Shown: positions 34,914 through 44,873, numbered from the stretch's first letter. The stretch: DNA of 64,000 nt from Cryptomeria japonica (GCF_030272615.1 NC_081414.1:233232733-233296732), one strand, 5' to 3'. Notes: generated by a model not told the origin, from the sequence alone. Numbers and translations are program-made.

Positions 34914-34931
34914 TGGCGACACCACTGAGAA
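34914..34931 (+). promoter_or_regulatory. Primer-site-like sequence at the wrong end
   Basis: TGGCGACACCACTGAGAA lies two bases inside the 3' LTR boundary on the plus strand. It resembles Arg-tRNA primer sites of Tat/Ogre elements (TGGCGAC...CACTG). The gag-pol reads on the other strand, so this should be the polypurine-tract side, yet no polypurine tract adjoins the LTR. It may be coincidence or a relic. Confidence 0.35.
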
Positions 34932-35875
34932 ATGTTGCAAAACATTTGGGAATCAATCTTTCTAAAGGAAGACTCAGAAAACTTCCCTCAACAAAACCAG
35001 GAGTTAAGAAACACTTACAAGAAGAGACCATCATATTGAGACAAAGTATCAAGTCCACAGTTACCCATGTGTGTGCAAATGCGTTAATTCCCCTCAACAA
35101 GACAATCATGATCTCCAGGTTCCCCTGTGATAAGCTACGTAGTTCGTCTAAACTCCAAAAGCATCCTGGATAGAGCCTCGCTGCCAGTCAGACGTCCATA
35201 GTCCCGACGAGGTTATCGCCGCAAGCTCACGAACATTGCTCCATTGCCAGCCAGGCGTCTATAGCCCCGATGGAGTTATTCGTAAATTCCCTTTAGCCAA
35301 TTTGATATTTCTCTTTAGCTCATTTCTTTCTTTTTGATTTTCTCTCATTTTTCATCTTTTCATTTGATACTGCTTTTCAGTTCCGTCGATTCTTTGGCTC
35401 GTGAGTAGTGAAACTCACTAGGGTTTGAGGATTGCGGTGGCGCTGAAGCTAGACTTTAGATTTTTCACTGATCACAGCTTCGCCTGTAAACCATAATGAC
35501 TCGGAGATTATAAGTATGTGAAAATATAATAACTGAAGGACAAAAATACGTGAGTTCAATAAGCTAATCTACTTCAATGCAAATACGTCCTGACTCAAAG
35601 CTTCATTAAAAGAAACTCCCTTTGTTGTTCCAAAAGACCTCATGATTTTCCAAATGCAACCAACAATCTAGCAGGAAGTCAGAGCGTTACATAACAAAAT
35701 CACCCAATGCAAATGGATACCCCTCAGGACAAAAACAACTAACCTAAAAAAAACAAAAACACCTAAACTAAGAAAAAACAAAAAAAAAAAAAAAAAACAA
35801 AGCGAGGAAAACAAACAAACGGAAAACAACGAAAGCAAACTAAACTAACTATGTACAAGGGAAGGCCTTGGCATT
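34932..35875 (-). other. 3' untranslated part of the internal region
   Basis: Lies between the integrase stop and the 3' LTR. It contains a pair of hairpins (35176-35275), a pyrimidine-rich tract on the plus strand at 35312-35367 (purine-rich in sense, a possible displaced polypurine tract) and a long A run at about 35773-35800. No coding frame is supported. Confidence 0.5.
35176..35275 (-). repeat. Tandem hairpin pair with compensatory stems
   Basis: Two 37-nt units repeat with a 63-nt period. In unit 1, CCTCG (35176-35180) pairs with CGAGG (35208-35212). In unit 2, CTCCA (35239-35243) pairs with TGGAG (35271-35275). The 27-nt loops are the same length and similar (TGCCAGYCAGRCGTCYATAG). 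The stem bases changed together, which suggests RNA structure. Confidence 0.6.
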
Positions 35876-37711
35876 TTAGGATTGGAAATAATGTTTGAGA
35901 TATCTCCCATTGAAAGGCAAAGGGATGTCCTCTCCAGTTAAAGTCTGCAACCTAAATGCATTTTCTCCCAATATCTCTGAAATTTGATAAGGGCCTTTCC
36001 AAAGCTTATCAAACTTATCATGTTCCCCTCTTTTCTCATGTGCTTTGTCCCAATACAGGACGAGGTCTGAAATTCGGAACGCCTTGACTCTTGCTTGTCG
36101 ATCAAACCATCTCTTCACCACTCCTTGGTGTTTAGCAAAGTTCTCTAGCGCTTGATCTCTTTTCTCTTCTAAGTTCATCAACTGTGTCAACCTGGCTTGC
36201 ACTGCATCTGTGTCTTCCATGTACTCCTGAATGAATCTTAAAGTCGGAATCCTGAGTTGCATGGGGAAGACTGGGTCTTGGCCATAGACTAGAAAATAAG
36301 GCGAAATGCCTAATGCGTTCTTTGTTCTGATTCTGTCTGCCCATAAAGCAAATCTCAACTGGGTATGCCATTCTCTTGGACTTCTCTCTAATAATTTCTT
36401 GATAACACTGAGCAAATTTTTGTTTGTGGATTCTGCTAATCCATTACCCTGAGGATAATAATTTGATGAAAACTTGAGGGTTATTCCGTACTCAAAAGCC
36501 CAATTTGAGAATCTCAATGATGTGAACGCCGATCCATTGTCGCAAACCAACGCATAAGGGCACCCAAACCTTGTGATTATGTTCTCCTCTAGAAACTTGA
36601 TTACAACTTCAGTAGAACAAACCTTAAGTGCTTGTGCCTCTGACCATCTGGTACAATAATCTGTAGCTGTAATGATGTACTTGTGTTGTGCCGAGGATGC
36701 GGGGTTAATAACACCAATAAAGTCCATTCCCCATTTAGCAAATGGTCTGGCTTCAATCACTGGATTTAGTGGCATGGCAGGATTTCTTTCTCTAATAGCT
36801 GCGACTTGACATGTGTGGCAGGTCTTAATGTGATTGAATGTATCTTTAAAAAGTGTAGGCCAGTAATATCCTGCTCTTAGGATCTGGTGAGCTGTGGCGA
36901 GGTTGGCTCCATGTCCGGTTCCAAACTTGGAATGGAAATGTTCAACTATTTGCTTCGCTTCATCTTTGCCAACACATCTCAGGTATACTCCTTCATAGTT
37001 TTTGCGGTATAGGATAGATCCTTGAAGCATATAATATTGACACTTTAATCTTAATGCTTTTTTCTGCGTAGGTGTCATATGAGCAGGACATCTGTGATTA
37101 AGCAAATATGTCACAATATCTTTGTACCATTCATCATGCGTGACATCTTCTAATTCATAAACTTGTTGGACTAATCCTGGCCCATCAATTGCCAATGTCT
37201 GTGCCAAAGCTTGTCCTCGGACAAGTTTCATGGGCTGTATCTCTATATCAAATTCTTGGTTAATGGCGACCCACTTTCCTCTTCTCTCTCCTAATTCATT
37301 TTGCATGAGAAGAGTCTTGACTGCCGCATCAGGCACTATTGCATAAATCTTGGCTCTCAGGAGGTAGTGTCTGAATTTCTTCACTGCCTTTACTAATGCG
37401 TATGCTTGTTTTTCAACGTTTGGATATCTGAGTTCTGCATCTTTCAACGGAGTGCTCATGAAAGCAATGGGATTTTCGTCCCTCTCTTCACTTCTTTGGG
37501 TAAGAATGGCGGCACAAGTGTAATCGGAAGCAAAGGAATATAGATAGAATGGCCTGAGATAATCTGGACTAATCAAAACTGGCGCTTCCATGATTGCGGT
37601 CTTTATTTCTTCAAATGCCCTTCTGGCTTGTGGAGTCCACTCAACCTTTGCATCCTTCTTTAACATTTCATTTAGTGGTCTGACAATCTCGGCAAATCCG
37701 GTAATGAATTT
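35876..37711 (-). CDS. Pol C-terminal part: RNase H and integrase
   Basis: Continues the polyprotein in frame after a TGA at 37714-37712; the first Met is at 37666 (596 residues). Domains: RT-type RNase H (about residues 10-150; FASDYTCAAILTQ, EKQAYALV and VPDAAV keep three acidic residues, but the final one is missing in GQALAQTLA); an HHCC zinc finger (HFHSK...HIKTCHTC, about 245-285); the integrase core with WGMDFIG, VCDNGSAF and GNGLAESTNK (D, D, E, the last two about 36 residues apart); and a C-terminal KLWKGPYQI/GRYLKHYF module without a chromodomain. Integrase inserts the cDNA into the chromosome. Confidence 0.85.
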   Translation of the reverse strand, partial: KFITGFAEIVRPLNEMLKKDAKVEWTPQARRAFEEIKTAIMEAPVLISPDYLRPFYLYSFASDYTCAAILTQRSEERDENPIAFMSTPLKDAELRYPNVEKQAYALVKAVKKFRHYLLRAKIYAIVPDAAVKTLLMQNELGERRGKWVAINQEFDIEIQPMKLVRGQALAQTLAIDGPGLVQQVYELEDVTHDEWYKDIVTYLLNHRCPAHMTPTQKKALRLKCQYYMLQGSILYRKNYEGVYLRCVGKDEAKQIVEHFHSKFGTGHGANLATAHQILRAGYYWPTLFKDTFNHIKTCHTCQVAAIRERNPAMPLNPVIEARPFAKWGMDFIGVINPASSAQHKYIITATDYCTRWSEAQALKVCSTEVVIKFLEENIITRFGCPYALVCDNGSAFTSLRFSNWAFEYGITLKFSSNYYPQGNGLAESTNKNLLSVIKKLLERSPREWHTQLRFALWADRIRTKNALGISPYFLVYGQDPVFPMQLRIPTLRFIQEYMEDTDAVQARLTQLMNLEEKRDQALENFAKHQGVVKRWFDRQARVKAFRISDLVLYWDKAHEKRGEHDKFDKLWKGPYQISEILGENAFRLQTLTGEDIPLPFNGRYLKHYFQS

Positions 37712-40700
37712 TCAGACGAAGTTGATCTTGCCGAAAAATGACTTAAGTTCTTTTTTGCTTGCTGGCAGATTGATAGTAGATATGGCCTTCACTCTTTCAG
37801 GATCGATAGATATTCCTTTCTCTGAAATGACATGTCCTAAAAGCTTTCCTTCTGTGACTCCAAATATGCATTTCTTGGGATTGAGGGAGACACCGTATCT
37901 TCTGCATCTTTGGAAAACTTTCCTCAAATCGCCCACATGATCTTCTCTCTGTCTGGAAAAAACTGTGATGTCATCCATATATATAATAATGCTTTTACCA
38001 ATTAAATCTCTGAAAGCGATATCCATAGCTCTCTGGAATGTGGCCCCGGCGTTTATGAGTCCAAAAGGCATTCTCTTATAGGCAAACGTTCCCCATTTGG
38101 TGGTGAAAGCAGTCTTCAGTCGATCTTCAGGTTCGACTAGGACTTGATTGTATCCTGAATATCCGTCTAGGAAGGACATCATCTGCGATCCATTGACGAT
38201 CTGCAATACTTCATCTAATGATGGGAGCGGATAGTTATCTTTCTCTGATGCTCTATTAAGATTTCTAAAATCAACACACGATCTGATCTCTCCATTTTTC
38301 TTTCTAACAGGTACCAGGTTGGCGACCCACGTCGAGTGTCTTACTGGGAAGATGATCTTGGCTGTGAGTAACTTCTTCACCTCTTGGTATATCAGTGGTT
38401 CCAACAAAGGGTTAACGGGTCTTTGTCTTTGCCTGAATGGCTTGCTCCCTAGCTTCAACGGGATTGTGTGAGTGATAATTGCAGTGTCGTAGGTCTTGAG
38501 ATCTTCATAGCTCCATGCGATGACGTCTGGGAAGTCCCTCATGTTCTTTAGGATTCCATCTTTTTCAGTTGCTGTGCAAGACTTTCCAATGAAGACATTC
38601 TTAACTTGTGTCTCATCACCTAGATTGATTGTGTCACACATATTGCCTTCTACATTGTGATTTTTCTTTTCTTTCAACTTGTCAGGATCAAAAATCCTTT
38701 CCAATTCTACCATTCCTTTCGGAATAGTGTTTGTCTTTAAGTTCAGGACTCCTTCAGCATCGAACTCAGCTTCACCCACTTCATCTTCATCTATGATCTG
38801 TGTTAAGAAGACGTCCGTGCTGGTTAGGAAGTCTAGAATGTGCTTGTCGTCTTCGAAAACTTGAAAATTGGTAATATTGTCTGGGACTGAAGGAACTGAT
38901 ATTAACTCGATGGTAAACTTCTTTAATCCTTCCATCGCTAATGGAATCAATGAGCTCGCGGCCTGTGCAAGTGAACTGGCCACTTGATTCTGATGTCTAT
39001 AAATTGAATTGATATTGAAAGCATCAAAACTTTCAATTAGATCCCAGACTCGATTCCTGTACTTGGTTAATCTTTTATCATGGCAAACATATTGCTTTCT
39101 GATTTGCCTTGTTGCAATTTCTGAGTCTCCATATACTTGCAGTATCTTCGCCCCCTTTTGGATGGCTAATAGTAATCCATGAACTAAAGATTCATATTCT
39201 GCTACGTTGTTGGTGCAAGGGAACTGCAATCTGTGAGCGGCAAGGTATGTTTCTCCTTTAGGACTAATCAATTCATATCCGGCTCCGGATCCTTGTTTGG
39301 ACTTAGATCCGTCGAACCTTAATGTCCATATCTGATTTTCTTGATTTTCTATTTCTGGACTTTCGTGACTTTCAGATGATGTATCGGATAAGACTTCGTT
39401 TTCCGTAGAGCTCTCAGTGTCTGTAGAGCTTTCATTCTCTGAATCTTGAGTTTCTTCTATAATTAGTGTCTGCGGGACTCTTTTGTTTACTTGCTCCAAT
39501 GCGGTCTGGCATAAAGCACAAGATAATTCTGAGTGGACGGCATTGTGAATTCTACACCAATTCGGAAGAAGTAAATCTCGGACGGATGCTAGATTGCCAA
39601 GTTGCACACTTTGCTGGATGTTTCTTTGTACGAACCTTCTGAAGTTTTCAAACATCCCTTCGTCCTCTTGATCGGATCCTTGATCGCTTTCAATGACGAT
39701 CTCAGTTGACTCCATGACCTCTTGCTGGGTATTTTCATCTTGCACATCTTGTATCATCAAGATTTCCTCCACTTTGGGCTTGTACGTTCCTAGATCGGAC
39801 TCTAAAAATAGGACTTCATTGTCCTCTCCATATTCAGTTATCATCAACCTCAATCTCGGGGTGCTATCAATTTTAATCTGGTTCGGGACTCCTCTCCATG
39901 GTAGCCACATATGTGCGAAATCAGTCGACACATATCCATTCAATTTTCGGGACCAATCTCGACTCAGGAGCATTCCATATGAATCTGGAATATCCACTAC
40001 TGATATATCTATAAAATTCTGGACTCTTGGATCTACGGCCAATTGCATGTGAATGTTGTTCAATTCTCCCATGACTGGAACTTCTGTCTTGTCAAGCTGA
40101 GTGACCTTTCTCTTGGTAGGTGCGGGAGTTATTCCAAATCTTTGGCAAACGGCCAAAGGCATCACATTGCTTGAGGCTCCGGAATCATAAAGGCAATTGT
40201 GGAGTAGCTTTCCAAATATCCTGACTGATAGTAGGAATGGGGCCGGTTCGTCCTTTCCTTGAGAAGGCACTGAATTTTCTTCACTTGGTTCTTGATGTTT
40301 GACTTGATTAATCTTTGAATGATCATGTTTTGCTGGGCTCTCCTCTTTCGAGTGACTGGCTTTGCTTGTAGATTTTCCTTTTTTAACCACATCTTTCTTA
40401 ATTGCGACTTCCTTTTCGGGAAGAACCAGGTTAGTGGTGAGGTTCTCTTTGACTGTAGGCTGAGCTTTCTTTGTTTCGCCCCTTTTGAGCAATACTTTTC
40501 CTTCCAACATATCTTCCTTTTTAGCTGGGAAGGTTATAGTTTGAACCATGCACTCATTTTGTTCGGGTTGTTCTTGAGAATCGGCCTCCTCTTGAGTCAC
40601 ATTGAAAATGGCTTGAACATTTGACCTTGTTGTATTAGATTCACTTAAACTATTGATTACCGTATCTTTGATTTCTGACACCTTAAGCAATTCATAGAGT

Positions 40701-42718
40701 GGAAGGCTTACCTTGACTTTCTTGAGTTCATCCAATACTAAGGCGGCCAATCTTTTCATTTCATTTCCCGCGGGAGGTGAAATATTCCTTTGTCTGTATT
40801 CTTGAGTGTTCTGTGGATATTCAGGAACGTTACTAGCTTGGGGATCCGGCGGAGTTGAGAAATTGTTTGGAGGGATCGACGTTGTTAAAGGTTCAGGATT
40901 CCTCTGATTCCTATGATAAACTCTTTGGTTCACACCTCCTGACGATTGATGAAACACCTCCTTTATTCCCTCTACTAGGACACTGTCGTTCAATGGTGGG
41001 AAATAGTATTCTGAATCCTCTACAGGTCCATTTGCAGGTGCTGGCGGAAACTGAGATCCTGGTGGTACCATCGGTCCATTGGCCGATTCTGGAGGAAATC
41101 TCCCATTTTGCACTTGACTAATTTCTTCTTGTGAATATCTGCAGGTTTCAACGATCATGGCTTGACCATATTGCGTGGTTGGAACAATTTCGTACCCTGT
41201 GGTGGGAGGATTTTCAGGCGGATTAGAGGTACGTATTTCCTGTTGGAAAATGTCGGCTGCAATCTTGAATTCAGGACACTGCAACTCGGAATGTTGGTTT
41301 GTGTTGTGGAGTCTGCACCAACTGGACAAGGCTGCTTCGGCTAAAAACACTTTGCTCGAAGAAGGGTTCTCTTGACTTTGCGCATTTGGTGGATTGTCCA
41401 AAGGCGTCACCACATTTCCATTGTTCGGAGCTGTATTCCATGGTCTTCTTTGGAAACCTTGATTGTTATTTCCTTGATAATTGTTTCTAAATCCTTGATT
41501 ATTGTTTCCTTGGAAATTCTGGTTGTGATTGATTCTTTGCATGCTCTGGAGTTGATTATTCTGGTTCCTCAAATGAGTGACTTCAGTTGATAACTTCTTG
41601 ACTTGTTCGATCAACTCTTTCATTTCATCCTTCTCTTCTTGTGTTCTTGACGAATTTGTAGCATTTTGCAGGTACACAGGTTGAGCGGGTGGGGCTTGAG
41701 AAATTGGAGCTCCTGGATGAAGGACCAACTGATTCGCCGGCTGTACGCTCGAATATGTTGCTTGCGGAATTGGGTTCATGACTGGAGTCTGGTTGGCCAA
41801 GGCTGTGCCAACTGCCTGCATTTGGTTAGGTGCTGCGACGGGTCCAATATGTAGTAGCGGTCCAGTGATGTTCTGACCCATGTGCTTACTCACTTCAATG
41901 GCCCTTGCATAGGCCGCATTTAGATCATTCGGAGTAGGATGCGTTCTTACGAACATAGCTGTGAGATGATCTAAGGCTCCATAGTAAATCTCCCTTGGAT
42001 CTGCAATAAGATAAGGAGGACGTAGCATTGTGTATGCTCGGTGAAATCTGTTGTTGAAGGAAGTAATAGGTTCATGCTCTCTTCTTCGAACTTCAACAAA
42101 TTGTCTGTACAACTCTGCTGGTGTAGTTGGGATGCCAAATTTAGCAATGAATGCGTCTTTCATCGCGTCCCAAGTCCTGATGGACCCTGTAGGCAAATGA
42201 ATAAACCAAAAGTATGCCTCTTCTCCCAATGAGTAGGGAAAAAGCCTACATGCCACATCTCCATATTCAATTTGTCTGTTACGAAGAAGGTCCTCGAACA
42301 TCTTGATGTGATCTTCTGCCGTGCGATGGAAATCACTAACATTGAACTTGGAACAAAAGTGCTCTGGATTCTTCGGCATATCATGATAAATCGCGAATTC
42401 CAACGGTGACGGATTGTTGACTAGCCAAGTCGCACCATTAAGTATATGAGGAGGAGGAGGTGGAGGTGGAGCACGTTGAGCCATTGTACTCTTTGAAGCT
42501 GAACTTGATGAACTAGCTTGACTCTTTGTTTGTGAAATTGCCTGAATACTAGATTGGATCGCCGCTTGCACTTGCTCTTGAAGAACTTGTGATGACTCAG
42601 GAGATCCTTCCAATCTTAGTTCGAACTCTTTGGGAGTGTCCTCTCTTTTAGCTCGCTTTGCTTTAGAAGTAAATTGAAGTTCACTTAGATTCTTGACGCC
42701 TGGTGTGGACCTCAACAA
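37712..42718 (-). CDS. Gag-protease-RNase H-reverse transcriptase polyprotein
   Basis: A 1668-codon open frame. Order by approximate residue: Pro run (84-90); Retrotrans_gag domain (115-285; EEAYFWFIHLP, WDAMKDAFIAKFG); Asn/Gln-rich linker; C-x2-H-x4-H-x4-C box (about 465, WCRLHNTNQHSELQC); a Lys/Glu-rich linker; aspartic protease with YDSGASSNVMP (about 843); a second Cys-His box (about 1053, WCRIHNAVHSELSC); archaeal-type RNase H (1128-1260; FDGSKSKQGSGAGY, NNVAEYE, YGDSE); and RT (about 1400-1668) with VPVRKKNGEIRSCVDFRNLN and YMDD (about 1579). It ends GKINFV at a TGA where an Arg codon is expected, a CGA-to-TGA type change. The RNase H before the RT is unusual in placement. Confidence 0.9.
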   Translation of the reverse strand: MLRSTPGVKNLSELQFTSKAKRAKREDTPKEFELRLEGSPESSQVLQEQVQAAIQSSIQAISQTKSQASSSSSASKSTMAQRAPPPPPPPHILNGATWLVNNPSPLEFAIYHDMPKNPEHFCSKFNVSDFHRTAEDHIKMFEDLLRNRQIEYGDVACRLFPYSLGEEAYFWFIHLPTGSIRTWDAMKDAFIAKFGIPTTPAELYRQFVEVRRREHEPITSFNNRFHRAYTMLRPPYLIADPREIYYGALDHLTAMFVRTHPTPNDLNAAYARAIEVSKHMGQNITGPLLHIGPVAAPNQMQAVGTALANQTPVMNPIPQATYSSVQPANQLVLHPGAPISQAPPAQPVYLQNATNSSRTQEEKDEMKELIEQVKKLSTEVTHLRNQNNQLQSMQRINHNQNFQGNNNQGFRNNYQGNNNQGFQRRPWNTAPNNGNVVTPLDNPPNAQSQENPSSSKVFLAEAALSSWCRLHNTNQHSELQCPEFKIAADIFQQEIRTSNPPENPPTTGYEIVPTTQYGQAMIVETCRYSQEEISQVQNGRFPPESANGPMVPPGSQFPPAPANGPVEDSEYYFPPLNDSVLVEGIKEVFHQSSGGVNQRVYHRNQRNPEPLTTSIPPNNFSTPPDPQASNVPEYPQNTQEYRQRNISPPAGNEMKRLAALVLDELKKVKVSLPLYELLKVSEIKDTVINSLSESNTTRSNVQAIFNVTQEEADSQEQPEQNECMVQTITFPAKKEDMLEGKVLLKRGETKKAQPTVKENLTTNLVLPEKEVAIKKDVVKKGKSTSKASHSKEESPAKHDHSKINQVKHQEPSEENSVPSQGKDEPAPFLLSVRIFGKLLHNCLYDSGASSNVMPLAVCQRFGITPAPTKRKVTQLDKTEVPVMGELNNIHMQLAVDPRVQNFIDISVVDIPDSYGMLLSRDWSRKLNGYVSTDFAHMWLPWRGVPNQIKIDSTPRLRLMITEYGEDNEVLFLESDLGTYKPKVEEILMIQDVQDENTQQEVMESTEIVIESDQGSDQEDEGMFENFRRFVQRNIQQSVQLGNLASVRDLLLPNWCRIHNAVHSELSCALCQTALEQVNKRVPQTLIIEETQDSENESSTDTESSTENEVLSDTSSESHESPEIENQENQIWTLRFDGSKSKQGSGAGYELISPKGETYLAAHRLQFPCTNNVAEYESLVHGLLLAIQKGAKILQVYGDSEIATRQIRKQYVCHDKRLTKYRNRVWDLIESFDAFNINSIYRHQNQVASSLAQAASSLIPLAMEGLKKFTIELISVPSVPDNITNFQVFEDDKHILDFLTSTDVFLTQIIDEDEVGEAEFDAEGVLNLKTNTIPKGMVELERIFDPDKLKEKKNHNVEGNMCDTINLGDETQVKNVFIGKSCTATEKDGILKNMRDFPDVIAWSYEDLKTYDTAIITHTIPLKLGSKPFRQRQRPVNPLLEPLIYQEVKKLLTAKIIFPVRHSTWVANLVPVRKKNGEIRSCVDFRNLNRASEKDNYPLPSLDEVLQIVNGSQMMSFLDGYSGYNQVLVEPEDRLKTAFTTKWGTFAYKRMPFGLINAGATFQRAMDIAFRDLIGKSIIIYMDDITVFSRQREDHVGDLRKVFQRCRRYGVSLNPKKCIFGVTEGKLLGHVISEKGISIDPERVKAISTINLPASKKELKSFFGKINFV

Positions 42719-42778
42719 CCTTTGATGTTTCTCGGGCGAGAAAGAACCAATGCGATCCAGCGTGAAGTCTTGAAAGGA

Positions 42779-43006
42779 TTATGGTGGGTTCCTTTGGTTG
42801 CGAAGATTTCTAGCTACGACCCTTTGATGTTCTTCGGCTATATCTTCCTCTTGTTCTAAGACGATCCTGGCTCTGCTATATTCGACTTGACTTCTCCTTG
42901 CGTTCCAAGCTACTTGATTCAATTCGGAAATGATGTCTTCTTGAGTATTGCCTATTTGCAAATTGGGTTGCACCACTTGATTCAGTCCTTCATTCGGCAA
43001 CACCAT
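42779..43006 (-). CDS. Gag N-terminal segment
   Basis: A 75-codon frame (MVLPNEGLNQVVQPNLQIGN to NLRNQRNPP) ends at a TAA at 42781-42779. It is in the same frame as the large polyprotein, whose codons continue directly after the stop (SFQDFTLDRIGSFSPEKHQR). It is probably the true start of Gag, cut off by one nonsense change. It starts about 95 bp after the 5' LTR, consistent with a leader containing the primer site. Confidence 0.65.
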   Translation of the reverse strand: MVLPNEGLNQVVQPNLQIGNTQEDIISELNQVAWNARRSQVEYSRARIVLEQEEDIAEEHQRVVARNLRNQRNPP

Positions 43007-43079
43007 CGTACTTCATGATCATGCTTGCAATGTATTTTTCTTTTTCAAAATCTTCGGACTTCGAACTTCGGAAACTAAA

Positions 43080-43097
43080 GCCCTCCTTCTAGCGCCA
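43080..43097 (-). promoter_or_regulatory. Primer binding site of the full element
   Basis: Reading the minus strand out of the 5' LTR (ending CGTCAACA), a GAAT spacer is followed by TGGCGCTAGAAGGAGGGC. TGG pairs with a tRNA CCA end, and the 4-nt spacer is normal. I could not assign the tRNA with certainty; the start resembles Arg-type sites. Confidence 0.6.
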
Positions 43098-43966
43098 ATT
43101 CTGTTGACGTGTATTTTATACACAATCATACACAGAATAAAATACCAATAGGCATCTTATCCTCTCTTGAGAAAATAGTCTCTAACTGCTGAAGATCTGC
43201 AAAAAGGATCAGTTAGATGGACTCCAAGGTTCTTTTAGTGGGGTCTCCACGTGTGGACAAGCTTTTTAGTGGTATGATGTGATTTGCTGTTTCCTCCAAG
43301 GCGTCTTACGGATTCCAAAGGCTCGAAGATTCTACTAAACTAAAAAGGAACTTTCAAAAAAAAAAAAAGCAAAAGATAGGGTTTGAGAGGTCTAATCTAG
43401 CCTAACCCTATGAACGACTTAGCATGAATGAGATTTGGCAAGACTCAACCAACTCCAATTTTGCCATAAGATAACAACTCAATTGAAATTAGTGCGATCT
43501 TCTAAGGTAATAATGGTGTTCAATGCATCAAAGACCAAGGACACTACTACGAAGGTACATATCCTAGATACGAAAATGCTTGAAGGTTAAGGACTCAAAA
43601 TGTTTTCCAGTCGACCACGCAAGGCGTTCCTACAATCAGCAAGAAGCTAGTGGTTTGGATTGCGAATCCTACCAAATATCAAATCTCACACTTAGTCTTT
43701 CAAATTAACAAACTACTTTGATTGAGCGTGATTCAAGTACATCCAACAACCATGAAGATAACTCAAGAAATTTGCAACAAAACACCATAACTTCAATATT
43801 TTATTGATTTCCAAGTCATCATATACAACAATTGCTTGAATTTCTCTCTTCAAGACTCAATCTTGCTACAAAATAAAAATTGCTTCTAACTCTAATCTCT
43901 CTTACATCAACTATTGACTATTACTCTATTCCTCTATTACACTATTACCAAATGAAATGAAAAATG

Positions 43967-44060
43967 GGGGTATAAATAGCATCCCCAGTTACAATGAAAG
44001 GTCCAGATTGAAAGTAAATCAACGGACAAGATCATGACACCTAAACCCTAATTAGGGTTT
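43967..44060 (-). promoter_or_regulatory. 5' LTR telo-box palindrome and TATA-like box
   Basis: AAACCCTAATTAGGGTTT (44043-44060) is followed in sense by CTATTTATA (43979-43971). Transcription of genomic RNA would start just below this, leaving about 6.5 kb of U3 upstream and about 0.85 kb of R/U5. Confidence 0.5.
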
Positions 44061-44162
44061 GTTACAAATGACCTCCTTTTTACTGAACAATATTAAATAC
44101 ATAGCCAAATTTTAAATTTGGCACAAAAATCTAGGAGGTATCAACCAATGAGAAATAAGATG

Positions 44163-44873
44163 TCATGTCATCTGTAACAACCTTTCATCTAGAATCTTAT
44201 TCCCTTTCCAATTCTCTTTCTTAGCATATGCAATGAATTTTGTCACGATTCCTTCGATTTCTGTGATTGGAATCTCGGGAAGATTCTTGATACTCTCTTC
44301 TAAGTGGATGACCTGATCGAATGCATCTAAAAGAGCTGCGTCCCAAGTAGGTTCAAGTTCCTTTGTTCTATCAATCAAGAGCATGGTAGCATACATCTGA
44401 TCATACTGCTCATCCGTAACATCTGCGTCCTTGCGAAAGATGATCTTGATTCTATCCTCAAATTCTTGTATATCCACATCTGTCTCGACCTCGATCCTTC
44501 TGCCCAGAATGGTACGAAGTACCTCAAATACTCTGTCCTGTATCGGATTGATCACCTCCTCAACTTGACCACATCTAACACTGATGTCCTCGAAGAGAAC
44601 ACTCTTTATATGAAGTAAGGTTGACCACTGAAACAAACTGTGAGAATCACCTTCTAAGATCCTCTCCTGCGTTAAAATTCTTCTGGATGTGTGTCTTATT
44701 ACTTTCAAGACAGGGATGACAACGTCCTTGGTATGGGCAAATGCAGCTACTGTTGCCATCAATCTGTGGATTATCTCAAGAACTTGGATAGCCTGATGAA
44801 TGATCTTTGACATCCTTGTAACAAATTCTATAGCCATTGTATGAGATCTATCCATCCAACTACATGTACGCTA
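44163..44873 (-). CDS. U3 accessory protein, C-terminal part after an in-frame TAG (5' LTR)
   Basis: Identical in protein sequence to 28468-29160 (230 residues from the Met at 44855). The same TAG separates it from the main frame, so the stop existed before this insertion: both LTRs are copied from one template during reverse transcription. Confidence 0.6.

Noticed and set aside
34784-35173. Plus-strand 129-codon frame across the 3' LTR junction
   Set aside because: It starts inside the LTR and runs antisense into the element's 3' untranslated region; no similarity to retroelement proteins.
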